DNA of 64,000 bases from Plicaturopsis crispa FD-325 SS-3 (Eukaryota > Basidiomycota > Agaricomycetes > Amylocorticiales > Amylocorticiaceae): assembly GCA_000827205.1 (NCBI GenBank), contig KN832554.1:2543789-2607788 (forward strand), in the 5' to 3' direction. Positions 45,956-56,930 of the stretch are shown piece by piece (positions within the stretch are counted from its first letter, which is position 1; each line of letters begins with the position of its first letter). Made by a program: the position numbers and the translations under genes. Under the pieces are notes generated by a model, which made no database searches, was not told where the DNA came from, and was given only the letters and a program-made list of their open reading frames with translations.

Positions 45956-46875
45956 ATGGATTCCTTCCCCCAAACCAATTATACGCCTATGCCCGTCCCG
46001 TCAGATGAAGCCGCACCTGGAGACGAAGGGCAGACACTGGAAGAGGACGAGACATACTATCTAGCTGACCTGTTCATACGGGTGAGTCCCTGTCGTGCTC
46101 AGTGTGCACCGTTCGTTGTCCTGATAAAATGATACAGGTCGAAAATGGGCTTTATAAAGTCCCGCGCCGCTATTTTGAAACGGAATCAGGTGGCTCGCTG
46201 TATACATGGTAGCCATATGCAGATCACTCACAAGGTTAACAAGAATTTTTCCAGGAGATGTTCGGACTGCCTGTGTCGGAAGGCACTACGCCCGAAGGCT
46301 CGATCAAGGACAACCCTCTTTGCATCGAAGGCGTCAAGAGGCACGATTTCTTGCAGCTTTTGAGAGTGTTACATCCACCGTACGCTGCTTTACTGCGCTC
46401 CTGTGCAATTTTTTTTCGCTTTGGCTGATTCTGGCTCCCTTGACGCAGCCACTTCCAACGGGAGGCCGAGCTATCCTGTGAAGAGTGGACATCAGTCCTT
46501 GAGCTGGCAACTATGTGGCGTTTCCAAGAAATACGACGATTGGCGATCGAAAAGATGGATACTTTCTCGATGGATCCAATTCAAAAACTCGTCCTGGCGA
46601 AGAGGCTGGAGGTAACTCAGTGGATTCTTCCGGCTATCAGGGAAGTGGCACAGAGGGCAGAGCCGATTGGTATCGACGAAGTGAATTGGCTTGGGGTTGA
46701 GTGGGCGTTCAAAATCGCTGCCGTCAGAGAGAGCGATCTGGCCTCAGGAAGCCACAGATGTTCATACTGCGGGAGGAGTACATCAGTGTACGAAGGACGT
46801 GCCAAGGAAGAAGGGAGGGGAGAGAAGACCGGCGTAGATTACGATAACCGAATCCGTTGTGTATTTGGCCTTTAG
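45956..46875 (+). CDS. BTB/POZ-domain protein (cluster member 1)
   Basis: Plus strand, ATG at 45956 (MDSFPQTNYTPMPVPSDEAAP), stop near 46875. Exons spell the Agaricomycete BTB pattern: ETYYLADLFIRVENGLYKVPRRYFETES, EMFGLPVSEGTTPEGSIKDNPLCIEGVKRHDFLQLLRVLHPP, then EEWTSVLELATMWRFQEIRRLAIEKM, DPIQKLVLAKRLEVTQWILPAIREVAQR and a tail with CSYCGRS. The arrangement is a BTB fold followed by a BACK-like helical region that sorts the protein to lysine-poor surfaces of partners. These short BTB proteins form large families in mushrooms and may act as adaptors for Cul3 ubiquitin ligases. Role here unknown. Confidence 0.8.
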
Positions 46876-47331
46876 CTTGAAGGAGGGGAATTCGTGCATT
46901 GAGTGCATCAGTACTCATCTCTGGCATTTCAAGCATGTGTGCAAGTCAGTCAGCAAGATCATATAGTATGTGATAAACTGACATACCACGATATGTAACG
47001 CAGGGATCGACAGCCTGAGTAATAGTAGAGCTTTAGTTCAAGGCATGCAAAATACATATAGACCAATAAAGAGAGCCGGTACCGCTGCACATCAGGATGC
47101 GCGAGAAGCTGCGCCCTCCGCGGGGCAGAAGCCGATAGAAGACAGTCAGTCCTATATTAAGGTAGATTTCTACCATAAACACGCCAGCAAGGATCGTCCA
47201 TGCGCAGTGAAAGGATCGTCTATGCGCAGTACAAGGTAGCCAGGAGAAGCGCAGAAGTGCACATGCCCTATAAAGTTAGGCGGGGGTAAGCAAGGCATGG
47301 GGAAGATAGCACTATCCAACCTGCCACCGCG
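46876..47331. other. Intergenic region between BTB genes
   Basis: About 455 bp. A short imperfect repeat, two copies of a GGATCGTC(CAT/TAT)GCGCAGT unit about 20 bp apart, is visible near 47190-47235. No gene supported. Confidence 0.5.
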
Positions 47332-48130
47332 ATGAGTGCCATCGGCAAAACGTATCTGCGCCATAACACTTACTATCTTGACAGTGTGATTTTCCTCGTA
47401 AGTTGCACGAATTCTTCTGTGATCACATTCTAATGCAAGCAGGACCTGTAAAGGTAGAGGACACCTTGTTCAAAGTGCCTAAGCGGTGTTTTGCCAATCG
47501 ATCTGAAATATTCAACACAATTTTTGCTCTACCTCCCGGCGATCGTGGCACGACAGACGGGACGAGCGATGAGAAGCCTTTCGTATTGGAGAGGGTTAAT
47601 AAAGTCGATTTCGAAAATTTGATGAAAGCGATGTACCCACTGTAAGTGCCGAAAGTATTTCACCGCCGACACTTGCAACTAAAGCCAGGGGCGATAGAAA
47701 TGGTCCGAGTGAAGTTTCACTCAGCCTGGACGAATGGATATCAGTCCTGAAGCTCTCCACGATGTGGGGCTTCTTCGACATCCGCCAGCACGCGATTATG
47801 CAGTTGACACCGCTACTCGAAGATGAGGCTGCGGTCGTGGACAAACTCGTGTTCGCAAAAACGTACAAGGTATCGGATTGGTTGTCGACTGGGTATCATA
47901 CCCTAGCCAGGAGACAAGGCTTGCTTTCGAAGGAGGAGCGGATGCGTTTGACGGATGATACGGCCATACGTGTGTACGAGGTCCGGGAAGACTTCGTGGC
48001 CAAGACAGATGCTAAAGGAAAGCTGGTGTCCTCTCGAAGCCAACATGATTTCAGCGCTGCCATTGAGCGTATTTTTGTAGAGGAGTTGAAGGAGATCAAG
48101 TCTCACGACGAGGAGGCATGGGAGTTCTGA
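47332..48130 (+). CDS. BTB/POZ-domain protein (cluster member 2)
   Basis: Plus strand, three exons. ATG at 47332 gives MSAIGKTYLRHNTYYLDSVIFL, joined in phase 0 to VEDTLFKVPKRCFANRSEIFNTIFALP, KPFVLERVNKVDFENLMKAMYPL, then EVSLSLDEWISVLKLSTMWGFFDIRQHAIMQL, DEAAVVDKLVFAKTYKVSDWLSTGYHTLARRQ, ending SHDEEAWEF at 48128-48130. The motif order equals the other BTB proteins nearby (YY..D, V.D.LFKVPK, LL..MYPL, WISVLKLSTMW, KLVFAKTYKV). About 225 residues. Adjacent BTB copies indicate local duplication. Confidence 0.82.
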
Positions 48131-48202
48131 TCAGAGATCGTTCGTACTATCCACCGTCGGCTATGAACTGTTGCCTTTGGTTTCGCACCACCATCTTGCT
48201 CT

Positions 48203-48630
48203 ATGCCGATTCCACAATACCTCCCACATCTTGTGTATTCCCTCGCCGTAACCTCTATATCGATCCACTTATTATGGCAACGAAAAACAGCGGACGCGGA
48301 GCGGGCGAAAATCGCGGGCCAGATATCGATACTTGAATCCATAGTGCACGACTTCCGTTCAGGAAAGCACATACCCGACGTGGAACTGGAACGTCTCAAA
48401 AAACTCGCCCGAGAACGTGGTGAGCCAGAAATCCCTGAAGGTGGTCTTTTGAAGGAAGAGATTGGCTGGCGAGAAGTGTTTTTCGGGCGCAAACGCGTCG
48501 CGGGTGTTGTAAGAGAAAGTGAATGGGATCGGAGAGACTTGGAGAAAGGTGAGTGGCATGTCGTCTGCGTCTTCACTACATCTCACTTGTTTGTTTCTCA
48601 GCGCGTCAAGAGATGGGCTTACCCAAGTAA
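48203..48630 (+). CDS. Small single-span membrane protein, about 125 aa
   Basis: Two exons, 48203 to about 48547 and 48602-48630. It begins MPIPQYLPHLVYSLAVTSISIHLLWQ, one N-terminal transmembrane helix, followed by a charged helical segment (KTADAERAKIAGQISILESIVHDFRSGK), then VELERLKKLARERGEPEIPEGGLLKEEIGWREVFFGRK and the end ARQEMGLPK (in-frame TAA at 48628-48630). The splice junction GAG-AAA-G / CG-CGT is in phase. A short N-terminal hydrophobic segment followed by a coiled coil fits a small mitochondrial inner-membrane or ER protein. Conserved-looking but of unknown function. It lies between BTB genes 2 and 3. Confidence 0.72.
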
Positions 48631-49202
48631 CAGCGCCTGAACGCCTATGTGTGTCGCGTGAATTGAATGGCTCCCATACCACCCTCTAACGGAACCTGTG
48701 ATCATCTTACAGTTCGAGTCGCCTCCGTCTCGCGAAATTGGTGGGAACGAGATGCGCATCTCAGTGTGCCCTCCTCGAACTACGCAACTGCCACTATGTG
48801 AGTGTCTTAACTACGTTTATCTGCCCACTTGCTTATCGACGCTACCATTTTCCAGGGCTTCATTTCGTTATAAATTCTGCTAGCTTCTGCCCGTATACCC
48901 AATACCTCCGCAGGGCTCTGTCAGCGACTGAAATTCGCGGCTACATATATTTCCTGTCGTGTAGGGCCACGACAATTGGAAACGTCCCATGTTCCCATAT
49001 AACCCTCACGCGACGCGACCAAAGGTCCGACACACATATTCCACAATCCTGCATCGATCCGATGTGTCCAGAGAAGGTACATACATGCTTAATATATGAA
49101 AACAAACGTCGATAATGAAGCTAGGTGTCAAATGATAAAAACGAGGAGTGAAATCGTGAAGATCGTGAGCAGTCAAGCTAGTCAAGTCCGGAAGAATGTG
49201 GT
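48631..49202. other. Intergenic region between convergent genes
   Basis: About 570 bp between the small membrane protein gene (+) and the stop of BTB gene 3 (-). No gene supported. Confidence 0.45.
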
Positions 49203-50919
49203 TCAGGGATCCTTGAATTCCTGTGCGGCGTCGAAGAAAGATTCATCACTAGCCCCGCTCTTCCGACGGCTGCCTGCACCCACCTCGCTCATATCTGTCA
49301 AGTCCATCTCGATATCGCTCGATCGTTTCGCTACATGAACGTCGACCCAACTTTCGAAGGGATCGCTTGCCTCTTTTACACCTCCAGCGGCGCCTGCACC
49401 GTCGACGCCCGCATCTCCTTGAACCCCCTTCACACCAGCGACGACGCTCCCGGCCTCATCCACCTTAACTTCCTCCTGCTTTGCCACCTCTGTTTCCACC
49501 TTGTTTTCCTCTTTTGTTGCCGCGTTTCCCTCCTCCGGCAACAGACAAATTGTCGTCGTCGTCGTCGCCTTTTCCTCCGGCAGGGGTTGACGGTCTAGTG
49601 CCGTCGGCTCCGCCTGTAGAGCTACTAGTGAGTGACGACGCCAAGCAATTTATTGTGTGGATTCGTCACCGTTGTACCTGTTGGAAGTGCACTCGGAGGT
49701 GCGGCTCCAGACGGTTCGTCTCCAGTAGCAGCTGGAGCTATCGACACGCTCAGCGGTGCCGCTGGCGGAGACGTCGGCCTGGTGAACGGGGAGGTAGGCT
49801 GCTGTTTCGGTGACGTTGGCTGCTGCCGAGGCGACGTCAATTGGGCTGAAGGGGGTGCCGTGCCGTTGCTAGCTCCCGTGTTGAACACGGAGTTGAACAA
49901 GCTGTTACCCACGGTTGCTGCTCCATTAGCGGCACGGGGTGCCTGCGGGTTCGCGGAGAAACTGGAGAAGGACGAGGGAGTGACATAGCTGGTCGAAGCC
50001 GGGGCAGGCGTCACAGCCGGGGCTGCTGAATTGCCGTTGACCAGCCGAAAGCTTGCGTCGGCCGTCGACGAAGAAGGCGATGGCGGAGAGATTTCGAAAA
50101 TCTCACAAACGATAGCCTGCAGATCTACTGCAGGGAACTCAGCCCCCGTCGGACTGCGAGGGCCGTTTCTTCGTAACCGCTCCCGAGCTTCTGCCACACG
50201 GAGGACCGTCTCCAACCCTAATTCTCGACCTTCATGAAGGGTGATAGGGTCTTCTCGGGCGCACAGTGCAGCGTAGTTGGGAAGGAGGTACGTGCGCTCG
50301 ACGTCGTAGCTGTGGTAGATGACGATCTTCGGGATGTCGGCGATGACCATCTTCTCCAGCTCCCGTACGACCAGGTTCTTCACCTCGGCAAAACTCCATT
50401 CGTGGGCTAATCGAAGGATCGATTTCCACTCTTCCACAGTGGTGGAATATAATGAATATTTCCTGGGGCGATCCTGTTAGCGACTTAACGATAGAGCAGA
50501 TATCACCAGAACTCACGGGTTATAAAACACCCATAAAAACCTCGCAAAGTCCGTACTCTTTACACCGTCGAGACTGAAGGCATTCTGATCTGACGTCCCT
50601 ATAGGGTTTTGTCCAGGCGATACAGGAGTACAGAGTTTGGCGTGGAAATAAGGAGACTCGCGCTGGAAAGGGTTAGGACACGGTGCACAGGTATATAGAA
50701 TTCGCATTACGCACCTCGAAGAAATATCTGTGAACTCGGAATAGCGTGTTTTCAACCTAGAGTAGGACAACGAAACACCATAAGCAATGGCCAGCGTATG
50801 TTTTCTCCAGGCAGACTCACCAGGAATGTAACGTCGCCGCCACGGAGGTAATATTGGTCGTGGTGTACAATCTGGGCAAGGGTCGCTCCTGGACCGGACG
50901 CTGAGCGGGAATGAGCCAT
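49203..50919 (-). CDS. BTB/POZ-domain protein with long Pro/Ser/Ala-rich tail (cluster member 3)
   Basis: Minus strand, ATG at 50919 (MAHSRSASGPGATLAQIVHHDQYYL), stop at 49203-49205. BTB elements: DQYYLRGGDVTFLV, VENTLFRVHRYFFERESPYFHAKL, AFSLDGVKSTDFARFLWVFYNP, then EEWKSILRLAHEWSFAEVKNLVVREL, IVIYHSYDVERTYLLPNYAALCARE and LGLETVLRVAEARERLRR. The C-terminal half is low-complexity with repeated TSPRQQPTSPKQQPTSP units. A 53-nt intron (starting GTACAACGG) joins in phase 1 to a last exon ending SGASDESFFDAAQEFKDP, which contains acidic and RKS phospho-site-like parts. The tail distinguishes it from the short BTB neighbours; the domain probably mediates dimerisation or adaptor binding. Confidence 0.8.
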
Positions 50920-52098
50920 GAGTGCTTCCCCGGCTTGGCCAAAGGACTGAGGAGGGGTTTGAGGGGTGGTATGGAAAAGATGTCGGCTGAACGAATATCG
51001 ATGCAGAGTATTTGAAGCCACCCTCGACAATGCACACGTGTGGTACACATGTTGCGATTGTTCCTTCGCTCCTTATGTATGCGCCGTATTGTCCTCACGT
51101 AAAATGGAACGATTAGCCTGGCACGATGGCATGGCGTCAACGAGGCTGCTTGCAAGTGATACGAGCAGGGGGAATTCGTCGTGGCCTCCCGTCTTCGCCT
51201 GCACGTTTTCACCGCCTCTCGCCGCCTCCCGACCTCCAACATACCCGAGGATGTTGATAAACACACCGCCGTGAGCTGCGCGAAGGTATCGCATAATCGA
51301 ATTGTACATACAACGGGCCACGCTGCTCTACCACGAGGACGAAAGGGACATACAGAATTGATGTGATTGTAGTCCACTTGAGAACACCCCGGGCCTATAA
51401 GGCGCCACGGTGAAAACTTTTCGGATTCTACCAGCAAGAACGGGACTGCGATTGTGTAACTCGAAGCGGACGCTCCGGGGGTGGTTCCGTTGCAGCACGA
51501 GGATCACGGATCACAGGTAGATGGTTCTGTATAAGGGAATACCGTGTAGTGATTCGTCGAAATAAAGTAGACGCTGGCACCATGAGGTATCGGAAGCCGT
51601 TCGTACACGCTCCAAATGGACAGCATGCGCATAACACGAAGAGTCAAGACCCACCCTAATATGTTTGAAGTAAGTGAGAAGAGACAGTATGAGACATACA
51701 GACCGATATTTACCTGTTACGCCCGTACACAACCAAGTCAGAACTCTAGAATCTCATTGGCTTTGTGAGCAGTGTCTTGGAGCAGGAGGCTAGAATGGGC
51801 CTACTCGAGACGCCCAGATACCATTGTCCACGCCAAATTTCTGAAAGCACTGTGACATCCCAAGTAAGCCTTCCAAAAATCCAGGAGCGCAGGAGAATCT
51901 GCAGGCGACTTACCATGATGAAAGGGCATGAATAGAATAACATTCTAGGCTGTGGGTCAGCGGGGAGCGTTCTAGTCTCGGTGTTGATGAATGACGCCGG
52001 AAAGGAGATGGACGCACAACATATAGTATAGCATTCCGACCGGCAGGAACACTTGTATCGGAGTCGTGTCACAAAGGCCCTCGTTGTCTGAGCTACAC
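50920..52098. other. Intergenic region between minus-strand BTB genes
   Basis: About 1.2 kb with the promoter of BTB gene 3 and the 3' end of BTB gene 4. Several 60- to 118-codon frames on both strands lack protein character. No gene supported. Confidence 0.45.
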
Positions 52099-52988
52099 TC
52101 ATTTGCCATCCAGACCAAAGGCTTCCGCAGCTAGCCTCGAGGCCTCTGAAGGCCTCGGGACATGCCCTAGCGTTCTCTTAATTGAGACAGCTCCACCCGT
52201 ATTTGGACCACGGGAGCCACAAGCACATTCAGTGCCCCCATGATGAGCCGAAGCAATGGGTGACGCTCCCCGAATGTTTGGATTTGGCGAGCTGTTGCGC
52301 CTCACAGGTTTCCGACCCCCTCTTAGCCTCTCCCGGAGCTGGGAAATGCGCATGGCGGTTTCCAGACCCAAGGCACGCGCTTCCGGGATCGTAAGTGCCT
52401 CTGGCCGTTCACAGAGCTCTGTGTACGCTGCGAGCGCCCATGGTGAGGTGATATCGAATTCCCGCGCGAGGAGGACCTTGTCGATGGGGTTGAGAGGGAG
52501 GGGCTCTAGGGAGTGCAAGGCAAGGGCACGGATAGAGTCGAATTCCCAGCGAGTAGCGAGATGGAGAACGGAGGTCCATTCCGAAGTAGTTGTAGGCTTA
52601 TATTCCCCAAACGTTCTGCAAATGATGCAATACGCCTGGTTAGCGAAGGGTGGGTGCCTCGGTCGTATTGACAACTGACGGCGGGTATAAAATCCAAAGC
52701 AATCGTTCAAAGTCTGTTTTGGAAATTCCATGTAGTTCGATAGGATGCTCGTCTGTCGAGCCTTCTACTGGATTTCCAGACGACGGCACAGGCAGCGTGA
52801 ATAGGTCCTTGAACACACGAGAGTGTCCAGTAAATGTTGACCGGTGAACGCTAAATAACATATCCTCGACCTGCCAATAAGCATATATTCGGGCGAATAG
52901 TCGACACACTCACCAATATCACAAGGTTGCCGTCATCAAAATAATAATCCGGGTGACGGGTCAGGAATTGGGCGTTAGACGCTGCCAT
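52099..52988 (-). CDS. BTB/POZ-domain protein (cluster member 4)
   Basis: Minus strand, ATG at 52988 (MAASNAQFLTRHPDYYFDDGNLVILV), stop at 52099-52101, three exons. Motifs: VEDMLFSVHRSTFTGHSRVFKDLFTLP, HPIELHGISKTDFERLLWILYPP, then EWTSVLHLATRWEFDSIRALALHSLEPL, DKVLLAREFDITSPWALAAYTELCERPE, LGLETAMRISQLRERLRG, and a Ser/Gly/Cys-rich tail (HHGGTECACGSRG). BTB plus BACK-like helices as in cluster members 1-3, closest to member 3 by the LGLET..R..E(L)RERLR end. Role unknown. Confidence 0.8.
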
Positions 52989-53204
52989 TTTTTGTAGGAT
53001 GTTGGAGGAAGTGCGCAAGTCTTTTCCAAGGCTGCTGAGCACTCTTTTGTACATGGATCGGACCCGCAGTGAGCAATGAGGAATCCATGCATTTGCAGCA
53101 AGCAAGTCTGGCAAAGGATCCCGGCAAATTAACACAGTACAAAATATACTACTGGGTGAAGCGTGTAAGTATCGCATGACCACGGAGACGGGTTGAAACG
53201 CACT

Positions 53205-54155
53205 TCAATTAGAGCTAACTTCCGTCTCGCCCTTCGCATCAGTGTCGTCTGACTGCAGAGTTTCGTGGGCGTAGAAATTATCCTTGAAGGTGTCATATGT
53301 TTGCTTTCCCAAGATCGCGAATAGGACGGTATCGAAAGACTCCTTGAATCGCGCACCGGGGACGACCAAAAGTTCTGCCCACAGACGTGCAACGACATCG
53401 ACGTCATTCCTGAACACGCCTGTCCCGAAACTGCCCAGTACGAGGTTACGCCGGCCCTGCTGCTCGAACAAGAACAGAATCCGCGCCATTCGCTGCCTCA
53501 TGACGGACCTTATCCGCACGTCCGTCTTTTCCTTCCCAGCCGTGCGACCGTGCAGCGAATTTCGCACGACGCCTGCGTTCACGGCCGCGCTCGTCAGCAC
53601 ATCGACCTTGATGGGCTCCGTCCAGCCTCCGTCGTCGTCGCGAAATAACAACACACGCGGCGAGTATATCATCGCGTGCGAGTAGAATCCGCCTTGCGCG
53701 TTGCGATTGTGCAGAGTGTAGAACTGCTGCGCGGTGCTCGTCATAAGCGTCGGATACAGCGAAGAAGAACGTGCGATGGATTCCTCCTGTGCTTGAGCAC
53801 CGTTTATAAATCCTCCGCCAGGTTTTTTCGCCGACGCAAAGTTCAGAACGCCTGTGCGGCGCTCATCCTGAGTATCAGACAAAAGACGAGCCCCGTCCAA
53901 CGTCGAGATTTCTAAAATCGATATCTTCGTACTTTTACACCTGTAATTTGGCGGAGACGAGGACCAGGACGAAAGGAGAGAGTCGGGCGCGTAATAACGC
54001 GTATCGCGTTTGGATAAACGCGTTGGATTGGCCAGGTCATGAGAGAGGTCCCCCAAGGTAAACGAACCGAATTTTATCGCATCCAATGTGGATTCTGCGA
54101 TAGAACGCAAACGGGTCCTACGTTCGTCTGAGCTTGAGTTCGACGTGAAAGACAT
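53205..54155 (-). CDS. Bacterial-type poly(ADP-ribose) glycohydrolase (macrodomain-like, DUF2263)
   Basis: Single exon of 316 residues from ATG at 54155 (MSFTSNSSSDERRTRLRSIAEST). The catalytic block reads TGVLNFASAKKPGGGFINGAQAQEESIARSSSLYPTL: the GGG followed by QEE is the signature of the microbial-type PARG fold, where the two Glu residues act on ADP-ribose. Downstream are VDVLTSAAVNAG and LVLGSFGTGVFRNDVDVVARLWAELL, the typical second half of the macrodomain. The enzyme is expected to remove poly(ADP-ribose) chains from proteins, in nucleus or cytosol; fungi frequently carry such genes. Both Glu residues of QEE are present, so it should be active. It sits beside the BTB cluster without an obvious functional tie. 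Confidence 0.92.
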   Translation of the reverse strand: MSFTSNSSSDERRTRLRSIAESTLDAIKFGSFTLGDLSHDLANPTRLSKRDTRYYAPDSLLSSWSSSPPNYRCKSTKISILEISTLDGARLLSDTQDERRTGVLNFASAKKPGGGFINGAQAQEESIARSSSLYPTLMTSTAQQFYTLHNRNAQGGFYSHAMIYSPRVLLFRDDDGGWTEPIKVDVLTSAAVNAGVVRNSLHGRTAGKEKTDVRIRSVMRQRMARILFLFEQQGRRNLVLGSFGTGVFRNDVDVVARLWAELLVVPGARFKESFDTVLFAILGKQTYDTFKDNFYAHETLQSDDTDAKGETEVSSN

Positions 54156-54651
54156 GCGTTATGACAGAGCTAGGATTTGACCCAGGTTTTTCTACGGCGT
54201 GCGTGATGGTGGGAGTAAGGACTTGAGTTTACTGAATAATCTTGGAATAATCAGTCCAGTTTGCGGCGCTTCCGTGCACGGCACCGCGTCGGAGCAACGA
54301 AATGACTGATTCTCTGAATTCAATTTCTTTCAACAACGCCAAGCTATGGACAAGCTGTCGAATAGAACTAGTATCGTTATCCAGACTTGGGAGAAACAGC
54401 ATGACATTAGGCAAAGGCCCATGCAGATACACCCGGAGTCTCGGAGACACGAAGACCGACGTTTCGTCGCGGTACGATGTTCCAAAAAATCTAACGGTGA
54501 GTGGATAGCCCCCATGATCTGCAGCGCGGAGTGGATGATCTCCTTCCAATAACGAGCTCTATACTTGAACAACGAGCAAGTTCATACCTACCCAGAGGGA
54601 TAATCGATTAGCTTAGCAAAAGAGGATATTATCACTCCGCTTACATTGGTG
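54156..54651. other. Spacer with a weak 106-codon frame
   Basis: About 495 bp. An open minus frame at 54229-54549 (MEGDHPLRAADHGGYPLTVRFF through LLRRGAVHGSAANWTDYSK) has a balanced composition and could be the 3' part of a small gene, but an overlapping frame is also open and no family is recognised. Confidence is too low for a gene call. Confidence 0.35.
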
Positions 54652-55498
54652 TTATAATGGCTTGTACGGACGTATGATGGGTGTTGCGACAGTGGCAGCG
54701 TCCAAGCGTCCACCACTCTCTGGATACCACTCGCTCATCAGTGCCTTGCAGGCGGACTGTGGATCCTTGACTTCTCCATCCACCTGTGTTTTGCGGTTTA
54801 GCAAAATTTTGTAAACACCCCGTGCCCCTGGAACCTTCAAATCGCATTCCCAATCGATATCGCTGTCGGCGTTGTGAGGCACGAGTGTGCAGTCGCGGAG
54901 AGGAAAGAGTCGACCAAATGGGCCCCAGTGGGCTACAGTCTGAATAAACACTCGGCGTTTATCATCTCTTGGGGATTTTCGCATGTGAGATGACGCCTGT
55001 TTCGAAGAGACCGGTGGGAGGACGTAGATTTTTCGTACCACTCGCGAGCGCCCTATGATGATCGCTGCAGCGAGTAGCATCTCGGCGCCCAGCGTAGCGC
55101 CGCAGAAAGTGACAACCAAACGCGACGAAACTCCCGCAGAGGCATCCTCTTGACCAGGTTCTTCCGAGGCCGAGTTCGAAGATGATGGTTTCGCCTGTGT
55201 AGGAGGGGATGACGAGGTTTTCCAGTGCGTAATTTCATGCCAGACCAGCGTTGCGCCAAAGACACTTAAAAAGCATTCAGCTTGCCGCAGGGATAACATA
55301 TGTGTAGGACTAAACACACCCTGTGAGCAAGCTAGCCCCGACTGCAGACACCGTCATTGGACCGCCCAGCCATGGCGGCTCTTTCCTATAGTATTTCGGA
55401 GCGTGAGACAGGTCCAATCCGGGGACGGTTTTAGCTTCCACGAAAGGAATACGCGTAAAGCGCAGGATTTGTCTTTGAAGGCGATTTATGAATGACAT
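54652..55498 (-). CDS. Putative mitochondrial two-span membrane protein
   Basis: Minus strand, ATG at 55498 (MSFINRLQRQILRFTRIPFVEAK), stop at 54652-54654. The Arg-rich, acid-free N-terminus looks like a mitochondrial presequence. A first hydrophobic stretch (PMTVSAVGASLLTG) is followed by an intron and FLSVFGATLVWHEITHW, a Ser/Pro/Glu linker, then a second membrane segment (LVVTFCGATLGAEMLLAAAIIIG) and a soluble domain with HWGPFGRLFPLRDCTLVPHNADSDIDWECDLKVPGARGVYKILLNRK. The layout recalls small inner-membrane assembly factors such as TMEM223/TMEM186-like proteins, but I cannot confirm a family. The intron after LLTG is short (about 36-38 nt) and its donor is ambiguous. Confidence 0.65.
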
Positions 55499-55657
55499 GG
55501 ACGCGACATTTGAGACAAATTTGAGGTGCAGGAATGTCTCTCTGGCGTTGTAGGCGGTAGACAGGGGTTATATTACTTATATTTGGAAGTCCCCTGTCTT
55601 CACGGTCTGACGATTCGTCTCCGAAACCTCGTCCTCACCGACACGGACAACGACGAG

Positions 55658-56623
55658 ATGCCACTGAATGTGCCAGGCATCTTGGTGCCATTCCATCTTC
55701 TCATTAATCCTCGACTTGTTCTTCCAGCTCTGACGGTGAAAGGTGAGCTCTCACGGCATCTCACCGAAAAAAGCCAATCATACGAAGCAATTATTCGTGC
55801 AGGAAGACATCCGCCAAATTGATTTTTCGGCGTTACGCAGAGCTGGGTATCGAGGCGCCGTCTTCGACAAAGATAACTGTCTGGTGTGTACCCTTGCCTC
55901 TCATTGGACCCTATTGCTGAAACTCTCGAAGACTCTCCCACATAAGGACACTCTTGTTCCCGAACTGCAAGTGAGATGAATTTCCAGTGTTACACGCCAC
56001 GGTCACTCATTTCTCGCGTAGGACGCGTGGCGAGAATGTCGCGAAACGTTTGGCGCAGGAAACGTCATCATTGTCAGTAATTCAGCGGGTACAAAAGAAG
56101 ATGCAGGCGACATACAGGTAAGCACATTGTTTCATTCATCGAAGAATTTGTCCTGACTTGCAAATAGGCCGAGTCTGTAACGCACCATCTAGCTGCTCCT
56201 GTTCTACGGCATGCTACACCCAAACCTGGATACAAATGCATCTCATCTATACGCGCATATTTCGCCTCACGGCGCGATCCAGTTCGCGACGAGGAATTGG
56301 TTATCGTAGGTGACCGAATCTTCACAGATATCGTCATGGCGAACCGAATGGCGCGAAGAAAGCATTGCGACGCCCCAGTTTCGCCAAACGAGCAGACGCG
56401 TCTTCTCGGCGACGGTCCGTTGGCAATCTGGACGGACGGCGTGTGGAAGCGAGAGAGCATGGGAATGAGATTTCTGGAACGACGGCTGGTTATGGGAGTC
56501 GAGAGATGGATCGGAAGACTGGCTGACGCAGGTGCGACACAGCGATTTGTGAAGCAGGCCGAAAAGGAGGAAGTGAAAGCGGATGGTTACCTGCGTAGAG
56601 TGTTCCGTACGTGGAGAAACTGA
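55658..56623 (+). CDS. GEP4: Mitochondrial phosphatidylglycerophosphatase
   Basis: Plus strand, ATG at 55658 (MPLNVPGILVPFHLLINPRLVLPALTVK), stop at 56621-56623, about four introns. The HAD-type catalytic motif is AVFDKDNCL (DxDx), joined to TLPHKDTLVPEL, then FGAGNVIIVSNSAGT, PKPGYKCISSIRAYF with the conserved Lys region, and IVGDRIFTDIVMANRM (the acidic motif GDR..TD). This is the diagnostic set of GEP4 phosphatases, which dephosphorylate phosphatidylglycerophosphate to phosphatidylglycerol in cardiolipin synthesis at the mitochondrial matrix side of the inner membrane. The 55658 ATG is the first in frame and preserves the conserved N-terminus. Length about 235 residues. Intact. Confidence 0.92.
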
Positions 56624-56930
56624 AAGCTGTCCCTTCAATTTGTTTCATGCATCAAGCAGACACTGCTCCTCCATTTTTGACAGGGAAATGCTCGGCTGCA
56701 GACTTGCGGCCATAGTCAGGCATATAGTCGGGTTCTCCTCTTCAACTGGCCTTACCTGGCAGGGTACTAGCAGGTTACCTCTCAAGATCACGACCTCCTG
56801 CGAGTGTAGCATACGAGCTCTTGGCCAAAGGATACAAGACATCACTATAAGTTCCCCACAAACGAAGCAAAAATACAACGATACATATACATGCAGTACT
56901 GAACGGGATGACCTACTGAAACCTACTGGA
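56624..56930. other. Intergenic region between convergent genes
   Basis: About 305 bp between the GEP4 stop and the stop of the polytopic membrane gene. No gene supported. Confidence 0.5.
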
